DNA from: an uncultured Lentisphaerota bacterium
Lineage (GTDB): Bacteria > Verrucomicrobiota > Lentisphaeria > Oligosphaerales > CAITYL01
Length of the DNA: 50,196 nt
Assembly: GCA_903894975.1 (NCBI GenBank)
Contig: CAITSE010000303.1
Span: 1 to 50,196 of the forward strand
Direction of reading: 5' to 3'
The position numbers and the translations under genes were made by a program. Shown piece by piece: positions 8,357 through 17,596 of the stretch (the stretch's first letter is position 1; every line of letters starts with the position of its first letter). A model generated the notes under the pieces. That model saw only the letters and a list, made by a program, of their open reading frames with translations. It ran no database searches and was not told the origin of the DNA.

Positions 8357-10372
8357 TTATTTGGGGCTGGTGCCCCCGGGCCAGTCGTCGGTGCGGAACG
8401 GGGCGGCCGGCAGGCCGGTGGCGTTGGTCAGATTGCAGGCCGGGTTGTTGGCCCAGGCGTACCGTACCGCCAGGGGCGCCGCCACGTCCGGGGCGGAGAC
8501 AACTACCGCGACGCCATCAAGGCGAGCAGTGGCCCACTTGAACTTCCGGTCGCTGCCGGCGATGGCGAAGCCGACTAGTTCCTTCCCGTCCGCGCTCTTT
8601 AGCCCGACCGCATCGTCGAAGGCCAGACGGATCGCGCCGCCCTCGACCGTCTGCGCCCGGAAGCGCGGCCCGGAGGCGGCGACTGGCAGGCGGTAAACCT
8701 GGGCCTCGGCCGTCAGCGCCAGACGTTTGCCCACATCCTGCTTGTTGAGCGGGTGAACGTTGTCCGCCTCGCCGATGTCGATGGTGATCGCCAGGCCGCA
8801 GTTCGGAACCTGGCGCGCGGTCAGGGACTGCGCCTCGCGCATTTCGGCCCAGGCCGACATTTCCGGCCGTGTGCCGCGGCCCATGTGGTTGGGCAGTTGC
8901 ACGACCAGGAACGGAAGGTCGCCCTGTTCAAGGCGCCCGCGCCAGTCGCGGATCAGCGCCGGCAACAGCGTGCGGTATTGCCAGGCGGCGTCGGTATTGC
9001 TCTCGCCCTGGTACCAGAGGATGCCGGTCAGTGTGAGCGGCAGCAGCGGCGCGATCATGCCGTTGTACAGCGAGGTGATGCCCGGGACCCGGTCATACCG
9101 CACCGGCGCCGGCGGAGCGGCGGCAAAGGCCGTGCCCAGGCGCAGCTTCCACACGCCGGCCAGCGGCGCCGGCGGCAGCCCTTCCGGGGTCAGCGCCAGT
9201 TCCTCGGCCTTTCCGGTCAGGCCGCATTCGCCGTCCAGGCAGACCAGGCGCACGGCGACCGTGTTGCGCCCGGCCCGCAGCAATCCGGCCGGCACGCGCT
9301 GTTTGCGGAACCAGTTGACCGATTCGCTGTCGCCAACGCTTTTGCCATTGATCCACGCCGCATTCATATCCTTCACTCGGATGAGATTCAGCATACCGCC
9401 TTTGCCGGCCGCCTCCGCGGGCAGGTTGAAATCGCGGCGCAGCCAGATCGTTCCCGTGAAATCCGGGGGTACGGCCTTGGCTTCTTTAAGCTTGGCGGGA
9501 AGAGTGACGTCGCGCCAATCGGCGGCAGTGGATGCCTCGGGATCCGCCCAGGGCGCGGGGTCGCCGGCGGAGCCAGGATCGTTGGCCCGGTACCACTCGC
9601 GAATCAGGGTGTCGTAGTCCTTGCCGGTGCGGGCCTGCTGCTCACGACAGCGCGCGACCAGTTCCTGGAAACGGGTGACCGGTGCCGCGAACTCCGGCAT
9701 GGGCGACAGCGCCTCCGGGCTGACCCAGCACTCCGCGCGGGTGCCGCCGTACGAGCTGTTGACCAGGCCGATGGGCACCTGAAGATCCTGGTGCACCTGC
9801 CGGGCGAAGAAATACCCGACCGCGGTGAAATTGCTTACGGTTCCCGGCGTGCATGCCACCCATTTGGCCGAACTCAGCGCCTGCTGCGGTTGCGGCTCGC
9901 CGGCGATCACGCGTCCGACCGCCAACTGGCGAATGCGCGGCCAGTTGGCGGCGGCCTTCTCCGCCGCCGCGTCTTTCGCTCCCGACACGGTGAATTCCAT
10001 GTTCGACTGGCCGGAGCACAGCCAGACGTCGCCGACCAGCACATCCGTGGAGGTGCTGCACCGGATTCCGGCCGCGGCTTCCAGGACATGCGGTCCGCCG
10101 GCCGGCAGCGGGCCGAGCCGCGTCAGCCACCGGCCATCCGTCCCGGCGACGGCCGTGGCGGTCGCGTTCGCCGGCAGGTTGGGACCGCGAAGCGTCACCG
10201 TCACGGCGGCTCCCGGATCGGCCCACCCCCACAACACCGCCGGGCGGTCCCGTTGCAGCACCGTATGGTCGCCAAATAGCGGTGAGAGCAGCGGCCTGGT
10301 GGCGGCGACCGGTTCGACGGCAGACACGGAGACGGCAACCGCCAACAGGAAAAACAGATGCAGGAATTTCAT
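8357..10372 (-). CDS. Secreted sialate O-acetylesterase-like SGNH hydrolase
   Basis: Signal peptide MKFLHLFFLLAVAVSVSA; GQSNMEFTVSGA, LVNSSYGGTRAECWVSPE, LWYQGESN typical of sialate O-acetylesterases. Confidence 0.9.
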   Translation of the reverse strand: MKFLHLFFLLAVAVSVSAVEPVAATRPLLSPLFGDHTVLQRDRPAVLWGWADPGAAVTVTLRGPNLPANATATAVAGTDGRWLTRLGPLPAGGPHVLEAAAGIRCSTSTDVLVGDVWLCSGQSNMEFTVSGAKDAAAEKAAANWPRIRQLAVGRVIAGEPQPQQALSSAKWVACTPGTVSNFTAVGYFFARQVHQDLQVPIGLVNSSYGGTRAECWVSPEALSPMPEFAAPVTRFQELVARCREQQARTGKDYDTLIREWYRANDPGSAGDPAPWADPEASTAADWRDVTLPAKLKEAKAVPPDFTGTIWLRRDFNLPAEAAGKGGMLNLIRVKDMNAAWINGKSVGDSESVNWFRKQRVPAGLLRAGRNTVAVRLVCLDGECGLTGKAEELALTPEGLPPAPLAGVWKLRLGTAFAAAPPAPVRYDRVPGITSLYNGMIAPLLPLTLTGILWYQGESNTDAAWQYRTLLPALIRDWRGRLEQGDLPFLVVQLPNHMGRGTRPEMSAWAEMREAQSLTARQVPNCGLAITIDIGEADNVHPLNKQDVGKRLALTAEAQVYRLPVAASGPRFRAQTVEGGAIRLAFDDAVGLKSADGKELVGFAIAGSDRKFKWATARLDGVAVVVSAPDVAAPLAVRYAWANNPACNLTNATGLPAAPFRTDDWPGGTSPK

Positions 10373-10701
10373 GGAGGAATCCTCTATGGGTAACCACCTC
10401 TCGCGGACCGCAGCAGTCGCAGTCGTTGTAATATTGCCAGACTGCGGCCGGACGCAATCCTCCCCCCTCTGGATAGGGGTAGGGATTAGGGCTTTCGCCC
10501 TACCCCTCCCTCCGAACCGGACTGGCGGCCACGGCGAAGGCCTGGCCTTGGGATAATGCCCGGCGTTCGGGATGAAGAAATGCCGAGTGCAACTCGGCGC
10601 TCCCAGGGGGATGGTAAAAATCTCTAAGCCGGCTAGGTTCCTGTGGTTGTGAACCGCGGGACACCCATCATCCCGGACGACGACCAGCGGAGGGCTCAGG
10701 C

Positions 10702-11796
10702 ATGACGGACATGAGAACAGGCGTCGCCGCGGATTACGCCGCCGAACTCGACCGCGCCGCCAGCATGATCAACGACTTGCTGCACCGGGAAACCCTGCCT
10801 GGCACCGTGCGGCCCGCCGCCCTGGCCGACGCGGTACGCGCCTACCCGGAACGATGCGGGAAACGTCTCCGCCCCGCCCTGCTCCTGTGGAGCTGCGGCC
10901 TGGTCGGCGGCGATCCGGCCAAGGCCCGACATGCCGCTCTGGCCGTCGAACTCTATCACAACTGGACCTTGGTCCATGATGACATCATCGACCGCGACGA
11001 GACTCGCCGCGGCCAGCCCGCCTGCCAGGTGCTGCTGCGCGAATCCTATCCCGGCGCCCGGAAAACCGGCGCCGCCGCCAAACGTCACGGCTGCGACCAG
11101 GCCATGCTCGCCGGCGACATCCAGCACGGCTGGGCGGTCGACACGCTGGCTCGCGGCACCGGGGACGGTATCCGCCCGGAGATCGCCCTGGCCCTGGTCC
11201 GCCGGCTCTGCGGCACCCTGACCCCGGCCCTGCTCAGCGGCGAGGCACTCGACGTCGAGTTCGCCGCCGGCAAAGCCATGCCTTCGGCCACCGCTATCGA
11301 ACACATGATCGCCCTGAAAACTGGCGCGCTATTACGTTTCGCGGCCCAAGCTGGAGTCCTTATTGGATTGGATTCCAGTGACTTCGATTGCCAGGAGGCC
11401 CGCAACCTTGGCGACTTCGCCGAAAACGCCGGCGTCGCCTTCCAGCTTCTGGACGATTGGCTCGGTGTGTTCGGAGACAGCGCTGAACTCGGCAAGCCCG
11501 TCGGCGCCGACCTGCGCGAGGGCAAGAAAACCCTCCTGCTCTGCCATGCCCTGACCATGGCCACACCCGCGGCCCGGCGCGAACTCCGCCGCCTGGCGGG
11601 AAATCCCCGCCTCGATGCCGCCGGCCTTGACCGCGCCCGCACCCTGATCCGCGACTCCGGCGCCGAAACCGCCCTCCTGACCAACGCCCGCCGCCTGGCG
11701 GACTCCGCGCAAAACCTGCTCCTCGCCTTCCCCGCCAACCCCTACCGCGACCGGCTCGGCGCTTGGCTCAACGCCCTCGTCAACCGCCGGCGGTGA
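10702..11796 (+). CDS. Polyprenyl synthetase family protein
   Basis: First Asp-rich motif LVHDDIIDRDETRRGQP and second FQLLDDWLGVFGD; GKRLRPALLLWSC. Confidence 0.92.
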   Translation: MTDMRTGVAADYAAELDRAASMINDLLHRETLPGTVRPAALADAVRAYPERCGKRLRPALLLWSCGLVGGDPAKARHAALAVELYHNWTLVHDDIIDRDETRRGQPACQVLLRESYPGARKTGAAAKRHGCDQAMLAGDIQHGWAVDTLARGTGDGIRPEIALALVRRLCGTLTPALLSGEALDVEFAAGKAMPSATAIEHMIALKTGALLRFAAQAGVLIGLDSSDFDCQEARNLGDFAENAGVAFQLLDDWLGVFGDSAELGKPVGADLREGKKTLLLCHALTMATPAARRELRRLAGNPRLDAAGLDRARTLIRDSGAETALLTNARRLADSAQNLLLAFPANPYRDRLGAWLNALVNRRR

Positions 11797-11955
11797 ACCA
11801 GTTGCCGCTTGGGCAACGACAGCGGATTAAGGGACACGGATTAAGGGACAGGGAAACGATACTCGTATCACCCCCTGAACGAACCGGGTGACAGGCCGTC
11901 ATCCCGGCAAAACCCCACAACCGTCATCGCGCTGGCAGTGATTGGCAACCTGTCC

Positions 11956-12735
11956 CTATTCGTCTCCGAGCACAGGGTTGCGCAGGATGCCGATGCGGCC
12001 GAGTTCGACTTCGACGGAATCGCCGGCGCGGATCGGGCTGACGCCGGCCGGGGTGCCGGTGAGGATGATGTCGCCCGGGAAAAGCGTCATGGCCGCGGAC
12101 GCATGGGCCACCAGCGTCGCCGGGCCGAAGACCATGTCGCCCGCAGTCGCCTGCTGTTTCACCACGCCGTTGACCCGACAGGTGATGGGCAGGTTCAGGA
12201 CCTCGTCCAGGCTCAGTCCGGTGACGATCCAGGGACCGAGCGGACAAAACGTGTCAAGGCTCTTGGCCCGGGCCCATTGGCCGTCACGCTTCTGCAAATC
12301 GCGCGCCGACACGTCGTTGGCGCAAGTCACACCCAGGACATAATCCCAGGCCTTTGCCACCGGCACATGCTTGGCGGTCCGCCCGATCACCAGAGCCAGT
12401 TCCGCCTCGTGCTCGACATGTTGCGACAACGGCGTCAAACGGATCGCCTCCCCCGGCCCGACCACCGCAGAGGGCGCCTTGAGGAACAGCAGCGGCTCCG
12501 GCGGCACCTCGCCGCCGTGCTCTTTGGCGTGGTCGGCATAATTACGGCCGACGGCCACGATCTTGCCGGGCGCGACCGGCGCCAGCAGGCGGACATCCGC
12601 CAGCGGCCCGATTTTACGGCCCCGACGAACTGGCCGCGCCGGATCAAACAGGTCGCCATCCAAGGCGAAGGCCACCCCATTTTCCACCAAACCGAACGCC
12701 GGACCGGTGGCCGATTGATAGCGGATGACAATCAT
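11956..12735 (-). CDS. Fumarylacetoacetate hydrolase family protein
   Basis: GKIVAVGRNYADHAKEHG, EAELALVIGRTAKHVPVAKAWDYVLGVTCANDVSARDLQ, GDIILTGTPAGVSPIRAGDSVEVE. Confidence 0.95.
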   Translation of the reverse strand: MIVIRYQSATGPAFGLVENGVAFALDGDLFDPARPVRRGRKIGPLADVRLLAPVAPGKIVAVGRNYADHAKEHGGEVPPEPLLFLKAPSAVVGPGEAIRLTPLSQHVEHEAELALVIGRTAKHVPVAKAWDYVLGVTCANDVSARDLQKRDGQWARAKSLDTFCPLGPWIVTGLSLDEVLNLPITCRVNGVVKQQATAGDMVFGPATLVAHASAAMTLFPGDIILTGTPAGVSPIRAGDSVEVELGRIGILRNPVLGDE

Positions 12736-12766
12736 GTCAGACGTCCTGTGATGAGGTCGGGGTTCT

Positions 12767-13243
12767 TCATTTCACGCCATAAACCTTGAACTCCCAGATG
12801 GAATATCCCCATTCCGTGCCGCGCTTGCTTCCCAGCATGCGAACGAAACGCGCCTTTACCGGGGTAAACTCCCGGACATCCTCGCCAGCCTTCCCCTCCG
12901 TCACGCTGGCCACATCCTTCCAAGTTTTACCGTCATCCGACACTTGCAGCTTGTATTCTGCGGCACAAGCTGTTTCCCACACCAGCACGACCTTGCCAAT
13001 TTTCTGTGCCGAACCAAGGTCCACCTGGAGCCACTGCTCGTCAATGAATTCCGACGACCAGCGGGTTTCCACATTACCATCCACGGCCAACGCCGCCGCG
13101 TATTCTTCTTGCACGCCTGACGCGGTGGCGGTTTTACCCTGCGCCAGGTTTACCGGTTCCTCAGCCGCTTGGCTGGAAGAAATCAACCCCCATACCAACG
13201 CTTGTGTCATGACCATCCCAAACACGATTGAATGCCATTTCAT
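12767..13243 (-). CDS. Secreted F5/8 type C (discoidin) domain protein
   Basis: Signal peptide MKWHSIVFGMVMTQALVWGLISSSQA; NLAQGKTATASGVQEEYAAALAVDGNVETRWSSEFIDEQWLQVDLGSAQKIGKVVLVWE. Confidence 0.9.
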   Translation of the reverse strand: MKWHSIVFGMVMTQALVWGLISSSQAAEEPVNLAQGKTATASGVQEEYAAALAVDGNVETRWSSEFIDEQWLQVDLGSAQKIGKVVLVWETACAAEYKLQVSDDGKTWKDVASVTEGKAGEDVREFTPVKARFVRMLGSKRGTEWGYSIWEFKVYGVK

Positions 13244-13416
13244 AAAAAACTCCTGGTGGTTGCCTGACCGTGACGCGGAGGGACTGGGCGACACTGTATC
13301 ACGGGAGGCGGCAACGCGCGAACCCAATCGCTTCACAACCTTCGCACCCGCAGTTGACGCAGCTCCGGCCACCGCTACATTCACCCTCTTTCTCACCCCC
13401 GCCGCCCGAGGAGGCC

Positions 13417-14241
13417 ATGGATCCTGTCGCCCTATATCTCGGCCCGCTCACCATCCGTTGGTACGGTGTATTTTTCGCGATAGGCTTCGTGGCCGGGTAC
13501 TGGGTTCTGCTGGCCCGCGCCCGCAAATCCACCGTGGGCGAGACGCACGCCGGCAACCTGGCGCTAACGGCTATGCTGGCCGGCGTGGCCGGCGCACGCC
13601 TCCTGTATGTGACCACGCACTGGAGCCAATTCCAGGGCCAGCCCTGGTTGGAAATGCTGCGCATCGACCACGGCGGGCTGGTCTTCTACGGCGGCTTCAT
13701 CGCCGCCACCCTGAGCATGCTGCTTTATGCCCGCCGGAACCGGCTGCCGCTGGGCAACATCGCGGATCTCGCAGTGCCCGCCCTGCCCCTGGCCCACGCC
13801 TTCGGCCGCATCGGCTGCTTCCTCAACGGCTGCTGCTTCGGCAAGGTCTCGGATTCCGTCCTGGCCTGGACCTATCCCGCCACCTCGGATGTCCGCGCCA
13901 TCCAGATCGCCAAAGGACTGCTGCCGCCGGACGCCGTCGCCTGCCTGCCGGTCCTGCCGGTACAGCTCTTCGAATCCGGCTTCAACCTGTTGCTCTGCGG
14001 CGGATTGCTGCTGCTGGAAAAACGGCTTCCGCGCTACGGCCAGCTGGCCGCCGTCTACCTGAGCGTCTACGCCTGCGGCCGCTTCATTCTGGAAGGCCTG
14101 CGCGGCGATTATCCGGCCGGAGGCATGCTGACCCCGGGCCAGAACACCGCCATCCTCCTGCTGCCCGCCGGACTGATTCTCTTCTTCGTGCTGGGAAAAT
14201 TCGGGGCGAGACGAAAACCAATGCGGGAGGCTAACCGCTGA
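13417..14241 (+). CDS. lgt: Prolipoprotein diacylglyceryl transferase
   Basis: IRWYGVFFAIGFVAGYW, HAFGRIGCFLNGCCFG; GAGGAG ribosome-binding site before ATG at 13417. Confidence 0.95.
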   Translation: MDPVALYLGPLTIRWYGVFFAIGFVAGYWVLLARARKSTVGETHAGNLALTAMLAGVAGARLLYVTTHWSQFQGQPWLEMLRIDHGGLVFYGGFIAATLSMLLYARRNRLPLGNIADLAVPALPLAHAFGRIGCFLNGCCFGKVSDSVLAWTYPATSDVRAIQIAKGLLPPDAVACLPVLPVQLFESGFNLLLCGGLLLLEKRLPRYGQLAAVYLSVYACGRFILEGLRGDYPAGGMLTPGQNTAILLLPAGLILFFVLGKFGARRKPMREANR

Positions 14242-14261
14242 CCTGAATCATGCAGAAACAG

Positions 14262-14349
14262 CCTTTTGCCCGCTAAATTCCGCGAAAAGGCGCGAAAAAA
14301 TTCCGGACTCCATTTCGCGACATTTCGCGTATTTAGCGGGCAAAAAAAA
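14262..14349. repeat. Hairpin repeat TTTTGCCCGCTAAATTCCGCGAAA...TTTCGCGTATTTAGCGGGCAAAA
   Basis: Inverted arms read directly; related TTTCGCGGAATTTCGCGGACAAAAAA near 49984-50010. Confidence 0.85.
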
Positions 14350-14464
14350 CAGCGTCAATCTTTGCGATCTTTGCGTTCTTTCGCGGCAAAAAAATGAATT
14401 TCTTCGCGGCTTTGCAGCCTTGGCGGGAAACGGTTTTGAAAACGAACGGGGAACGGGGAACTCC

Positions 14465-15478
14465 ATGAGTCACAACGAAGAAGAACAGGAACTGCCGGAC
14501 GGCTCGGCCGCGCCCATGCCGGCCCCGCCGCCGCCGGACCAGCGCCCGGACCGCCTGGACGTGCCCGCGGAAGCCGCAGGCGAACGGCTCGACGCCTTTG
14601 TCGCAGCACACCTGCCCTGGAAATCCCGCTGCTGGTTCCAGCACCGCATCAAAGACGGGGACATCCGCATCAACGGCAAATTCGTCCGCCCCTCCGAAAC
14701 CCTCCGCGCCGGCGATGAAGTCACCTTCAACTGGCCGGCAGACAAAAGCTTTGTCCTGCAGCCGGAAAACATCGACCTGGACATCCTGGCGGAGGAGCCG
14801 GAATTCCTGGTTCTGAACAAACCCTCCGACATGGTCGTGCATCCGGCCAAGGGCAATTGGACCGGCACCCTGGTCCAGGGGCTCCTGGCCAATGCCACGG
14901 AAGAGTTTAAGGAGATGATCGACGACGAAATGCGCCCCGGCATCGTCCACCGGCTCGACAAGGACACCTCCGGCGCACTGGTCATCGCCAAGACCGTGGA
15001 CGCGCTGGCAGCGCTGCGCCACGCCTTCAAGGAACACCTGGTTTCCAAAACTTACCTGACCGTGATCATCGGCGCCCTGCCCCAGCTCCGCGGTGAGATC
15101 CGCACCAACATTGGCCGGCACGGAACCGACCGCAAGAAGATGTCGGTCCTGGACCATGCCGGCAAGCCCGCCGAAACGCATTATGAGGTGATCGCCACCA
15201 CGGTTCATGCCAGCCTGTTGCGGGTGCGTATCCTCACCGGCCGCACCCACCAGATCCGGGTACACATGGCGCACCTGCGCCATCCCGTGCTCGGCGACGC
15301 CATCTACGGCGGCCGCCGCCAGGAAATGCCCTTCATGCCCGACCGCCAGATGCTCCACGCCTGGAAGCTGACCTTCCCCCATCCCCGCACCGGCGAACGC
15401 GTCGAATTCACCGCGCCGCCGCCGCCGGACTTCCTGGACTGCCTCGCCCGCTACGGCCTCACCCTGCCGGCGGCATAA
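14465..15478 (+). CDS. RluA/RluD family pseudouridine synthase with S4 domain
   Basis: HRLDKDTSGALVIAKT, LVLNKPSDMVVHPAKGNWTGTLVQGLL, TGRTHQIRVHMAHLRHPVLGDAIYGG. Confidence 0.95.
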   Translation: MSHNEEEQELPDGSAAPMPAPPPPDQRPDRLDVPAEAAGERLDAFVAAHLPWKSRCWFQHRIKDGDIRINGKFVRPSETLRAGDEVTFNWPADKSFVLQPENIDLDILAEEPEFLVLNKPSDMVVHPAKGNWTGTLVQGLLANATEEFKEMIDDEMRPGIVHRLDKDTSGALVIAKTVDALAALRHAFKEHLVSKTYLTVIIGALPQLRGEIRTNIGRHGTDRKKMSVLDHAGKPAETHYEVIATTVHASLLRVRILTGRTHQIRVHMAHLRHPVLGDAIYGGRRQEMPFMPDRQMLHAWKLTFPHPRTGERVEFTAPPPPDFLDCLARYGLTLPAA

Positions 15479-15573
15479 ACCATATCTGACTCGCCAGTGC
15501 ATCTTTCCAGTTTCAAGCTGCTCCTGGCTTATAGTATACCGGTTTTGCGTTCACGATTAATCCGCGGAGTTTT

Positions 15574-16485
15574 ATGTCTTCCGATCTGGCTGGCCTCCTG
15601 ATGGGGCTGGGGTCCGCTCTTGGCGCATCCCTGTCCTATCTCTGTTCCCGGCATTATTACGCGGCGACAAACCGCGGGGCCTGGTCGCTGTTCGGCATGG
15701 CGCATCTCCAGATGGGTGTTTTCGCCGTGCTGCTGCTGCCCTTCGTAGTCGGTGGCAACCTCGGGCCGCTCCGAACCTGGCTGCCGGCCCTGAGCGGATG
15801 CGCCATCTTCTACCTGGCCGCCCAGTGCCTGCTGTTCCAGGCGCTGCGGGAGGCGGACGCCTCGCAGGTCGCCCCGCTGATCGGCCTGAAAATCCCGGTC
15901 CTGGCCCTGGCCTCGCCCTGGATCCTCGGTCTCGCCGTCACACCCGGCGGCTGGGTCGCCGTGGGACTGTGCGTGGCGGCCGGATTCCTGATTTCACCGC
16001 CAAAGCGGTTAACTCATCTACGCCCGCTGCTGCTGATGCTGCTAACCTGCTGCGGGTACGCCGCCTCCGACCTCTGCATCGGCGCGCTCATCCGCGAACT
16101 TCGCCAGGGCGGCGCGGCTATGCCCGCCCTCTTGGCGGTGACGTTCTCCTATATCCTCACCGGAGTTATCGGCGCCGGCGTCGTGCTGGGGCGCCGGGAA
16201 ATGACCGGCTGGTCGCGGCAGCTTCACGCCCTGCCCTTCAGCGTGACCTGGTTCAGCTCCATGATCCTGCTGTTTCTCTGCTTCGCACGCATCGGCGTGG
16301 TCTACGGCGCCATGGCGCAGTCGGTCCGCGGCATCCTTAACGTCATCATCGGCGCCGTCATCGCCCGGCTCGGCTGGCAACACCTGGACAACCTGCGCAG
16401 CAACCGCCTGCTCCTCCAGCGCGGCGCCGGCGCCCTGCTCATGACCCTGGCGATCCTGCTCTACCAGTACACGCGCGTTGCATGA
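15574..16485 (+). CDS. EamA/DMT-type multi-spanning transporter-like membrane protein
   Basis: About 10 hydrophobic segments; READASQVAPLIGLKIPVLALASPWILG and a C-terminal half typical of EamA proteins. Confidence 0.75.
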   Translation: MSSDLAGLLMGLGSALGASLSYLCSRHYYAATNRGAWSLFGMAHLQMGVFAVLLLPFVVGGNLGPLRTWLPALSGCAIFYLAAQCLLFQALREADASQVAPLIGLKIPVLALASPWILGLAVTPGGWVAVGLCVAAGFLISPPKRLTHLRPLLLMLLTCCGYAASDLCIGALIRELRQGGAAMPALLAVTFSYILTGVIGAGVVLGRREMTGWSRQLHALPFSVTWFSSMILLFLCFARIGVVYGAMAQSVRGILNVIIGAVIARLGWQHLDNLRSNRLLLQRGAGALLMTLAILLYQYTRVA

Positions 16486-16615
16486 AAAACACGAACGTCG
16501 AACATCGAACGTTGAACGTCCAACGTCGAATCGGGATCTATGCGGTGCATAGAAGCTGTCAGGTTTTACTTCAACGTTCTACGTTCGATGTTCAATGTTC
16601 GACGTTCGTTTTTGC
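16486..16615. repeat. Long imperfect inverted repeat made of GAACGT(C/T)GAAC-type units
   Basis: Left arm acgaacgtcgaacatcgaacgttgaacgtccaacg; right arm caacgttctacgttcgatgttcaatgttcgacgttcg. Confidence 0.9.
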
Positions 16616-16663
16616 ATATGGGGCGTTGCCCTGCCCTGGTTCAATTTTCAGCGTTCGGGTCCG

Positions 16664-17578
16664 CTACGGCAGTGGATCAATTTCGCGGATGCTGAGCTTC
16701 TGGTAGGTCATGGTCCCGAACTCGTGCCGCAGATAGACGGTGAGCATCGGCAGGCCACTCTCGGAGTCCGGAAGCATCCGGCTGAGCGTCAACGGCAGGG
16801 CCGGATCCACGCCGGGTTTGGGCGAATCCGCGTCCCGGCCCCAGTTTTCGCCGGTGTCGGAGTGCTCCGCGATCTTGCTCCATTGTCCGCCGTCCCGGCC
16901 GCCGGTCAAATCGCGCCACAGTTCCAGGCGGACGTGCCGGCCGCCGTTACAGTCGCGGAGAATGTACTTGACGCCCACGGTCGTCCCGGCCGGCCACTGG
17001 TCCCAGGGACGGTTTTCCGGGGAACCCGAATACCCGCTCGGCCCGTTGTGCCGGGTTTCTTTCTCAAAGGCAAACCGCCCGTCCAGGGTGACCTTGGCCC
17101 CGTAGCCGCGATCATCACAGAGATTGACGGTTTCCGTCCCGGTCGTGCCGTGGTTGGTGCGGGCGAAGATCTGCACGCCGGAGTAAGACACCCGCTTCGT
17201 TTCGGAAACGCGCGTGACGTAAACCGTGATCTCCAGGTTCGGCGACCACATCGCCCGGCGCCTGGGATCATGCACATACATCCGCACGTAATCCCCTGTT
17301 GCCGTAAGAGTTCCCCTGCCGTCGATCCGGCATGTGCCGTCGCCGTGCCCGGCGTCGAACCACGGGTCGTCCGGATCAACCTGCCCGCCGAGAGTGCGGG
17401 CGCGGCCATTGTCCCAGGCCGCCGCATAGTCCCGCCCCGCCACCCGCGTGGGATTGAGTTGACGTATCCCGAAGCGATCCAGCCGCGCCGCCGGTTCCGT
17501 CGCCGGCTCCTGGCCTCGGACAACGCCCGCCAGCAGCAGGCCCGCAGCCGCAACGAAGATCGGAAGAAACGATTTCAT
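16664..17578 (-). CDS. Secreted hypothetical protein (possible beta-sandwich fold)
   Basis: Signal peptide MKSFLPIFVAAAGLLLAGVVRGQ; beta-strand-rich sequence; no family securely recognised. Confidence 0.65.
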   Translation of the reverse strand: MKSFLPIFVAAAGLLLAGVVRGQEPATEPAARLDRFGIRQLNPTRVAGRDYAAAWDNGRARTLGGQVDPDDPWFDAGHGDGTCRIDGRGTLTATGDYVRMYVHDPRRRAMWSPNLEITVYVTRVSETKRVSYSGVQIFARTNHGTTGTETVNLCDDRGYGAKVTLDGRFAFEKETRHNGPSGYSGSPENRPWDQWPAGTTVGVKYILRDCNGGRHVRLELWRDLTGGRDGGQWSKIAEHSDTGENWGRDADSPKPGVDPALPLTLSRMLPDSESGLPMLTVYLRHEFGTMTYQKLSIREIDPLP

Positions 17579-17596
17579 AGTCAACGCCGCACCCTC

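Noticed and set aside
8753-10279. 508-aa plus-strand ORF antisense to the sialate O-acetylesterase
   Set aside because: Antisense shadow of a gene with signal peptide and GQSNMEF motif on the minus strand.
11450-11480. Second Asp-rich motif of the polyprenyl synthetase reads DDWLGVFGD rather than DDxxD
   Set aside because: DDxLGVFGD-type variants occur in known polyprenyl synthetases to my knowledge, so not treated as anomalous.
11820-11862. Direct repeat GGATTAAGGGACA(C/G) x2 considered as a CRISPR-like or mobile-element trace
   Set aside because: Only two adjacent units with no spacer structure; too little to call more than a short duplication.
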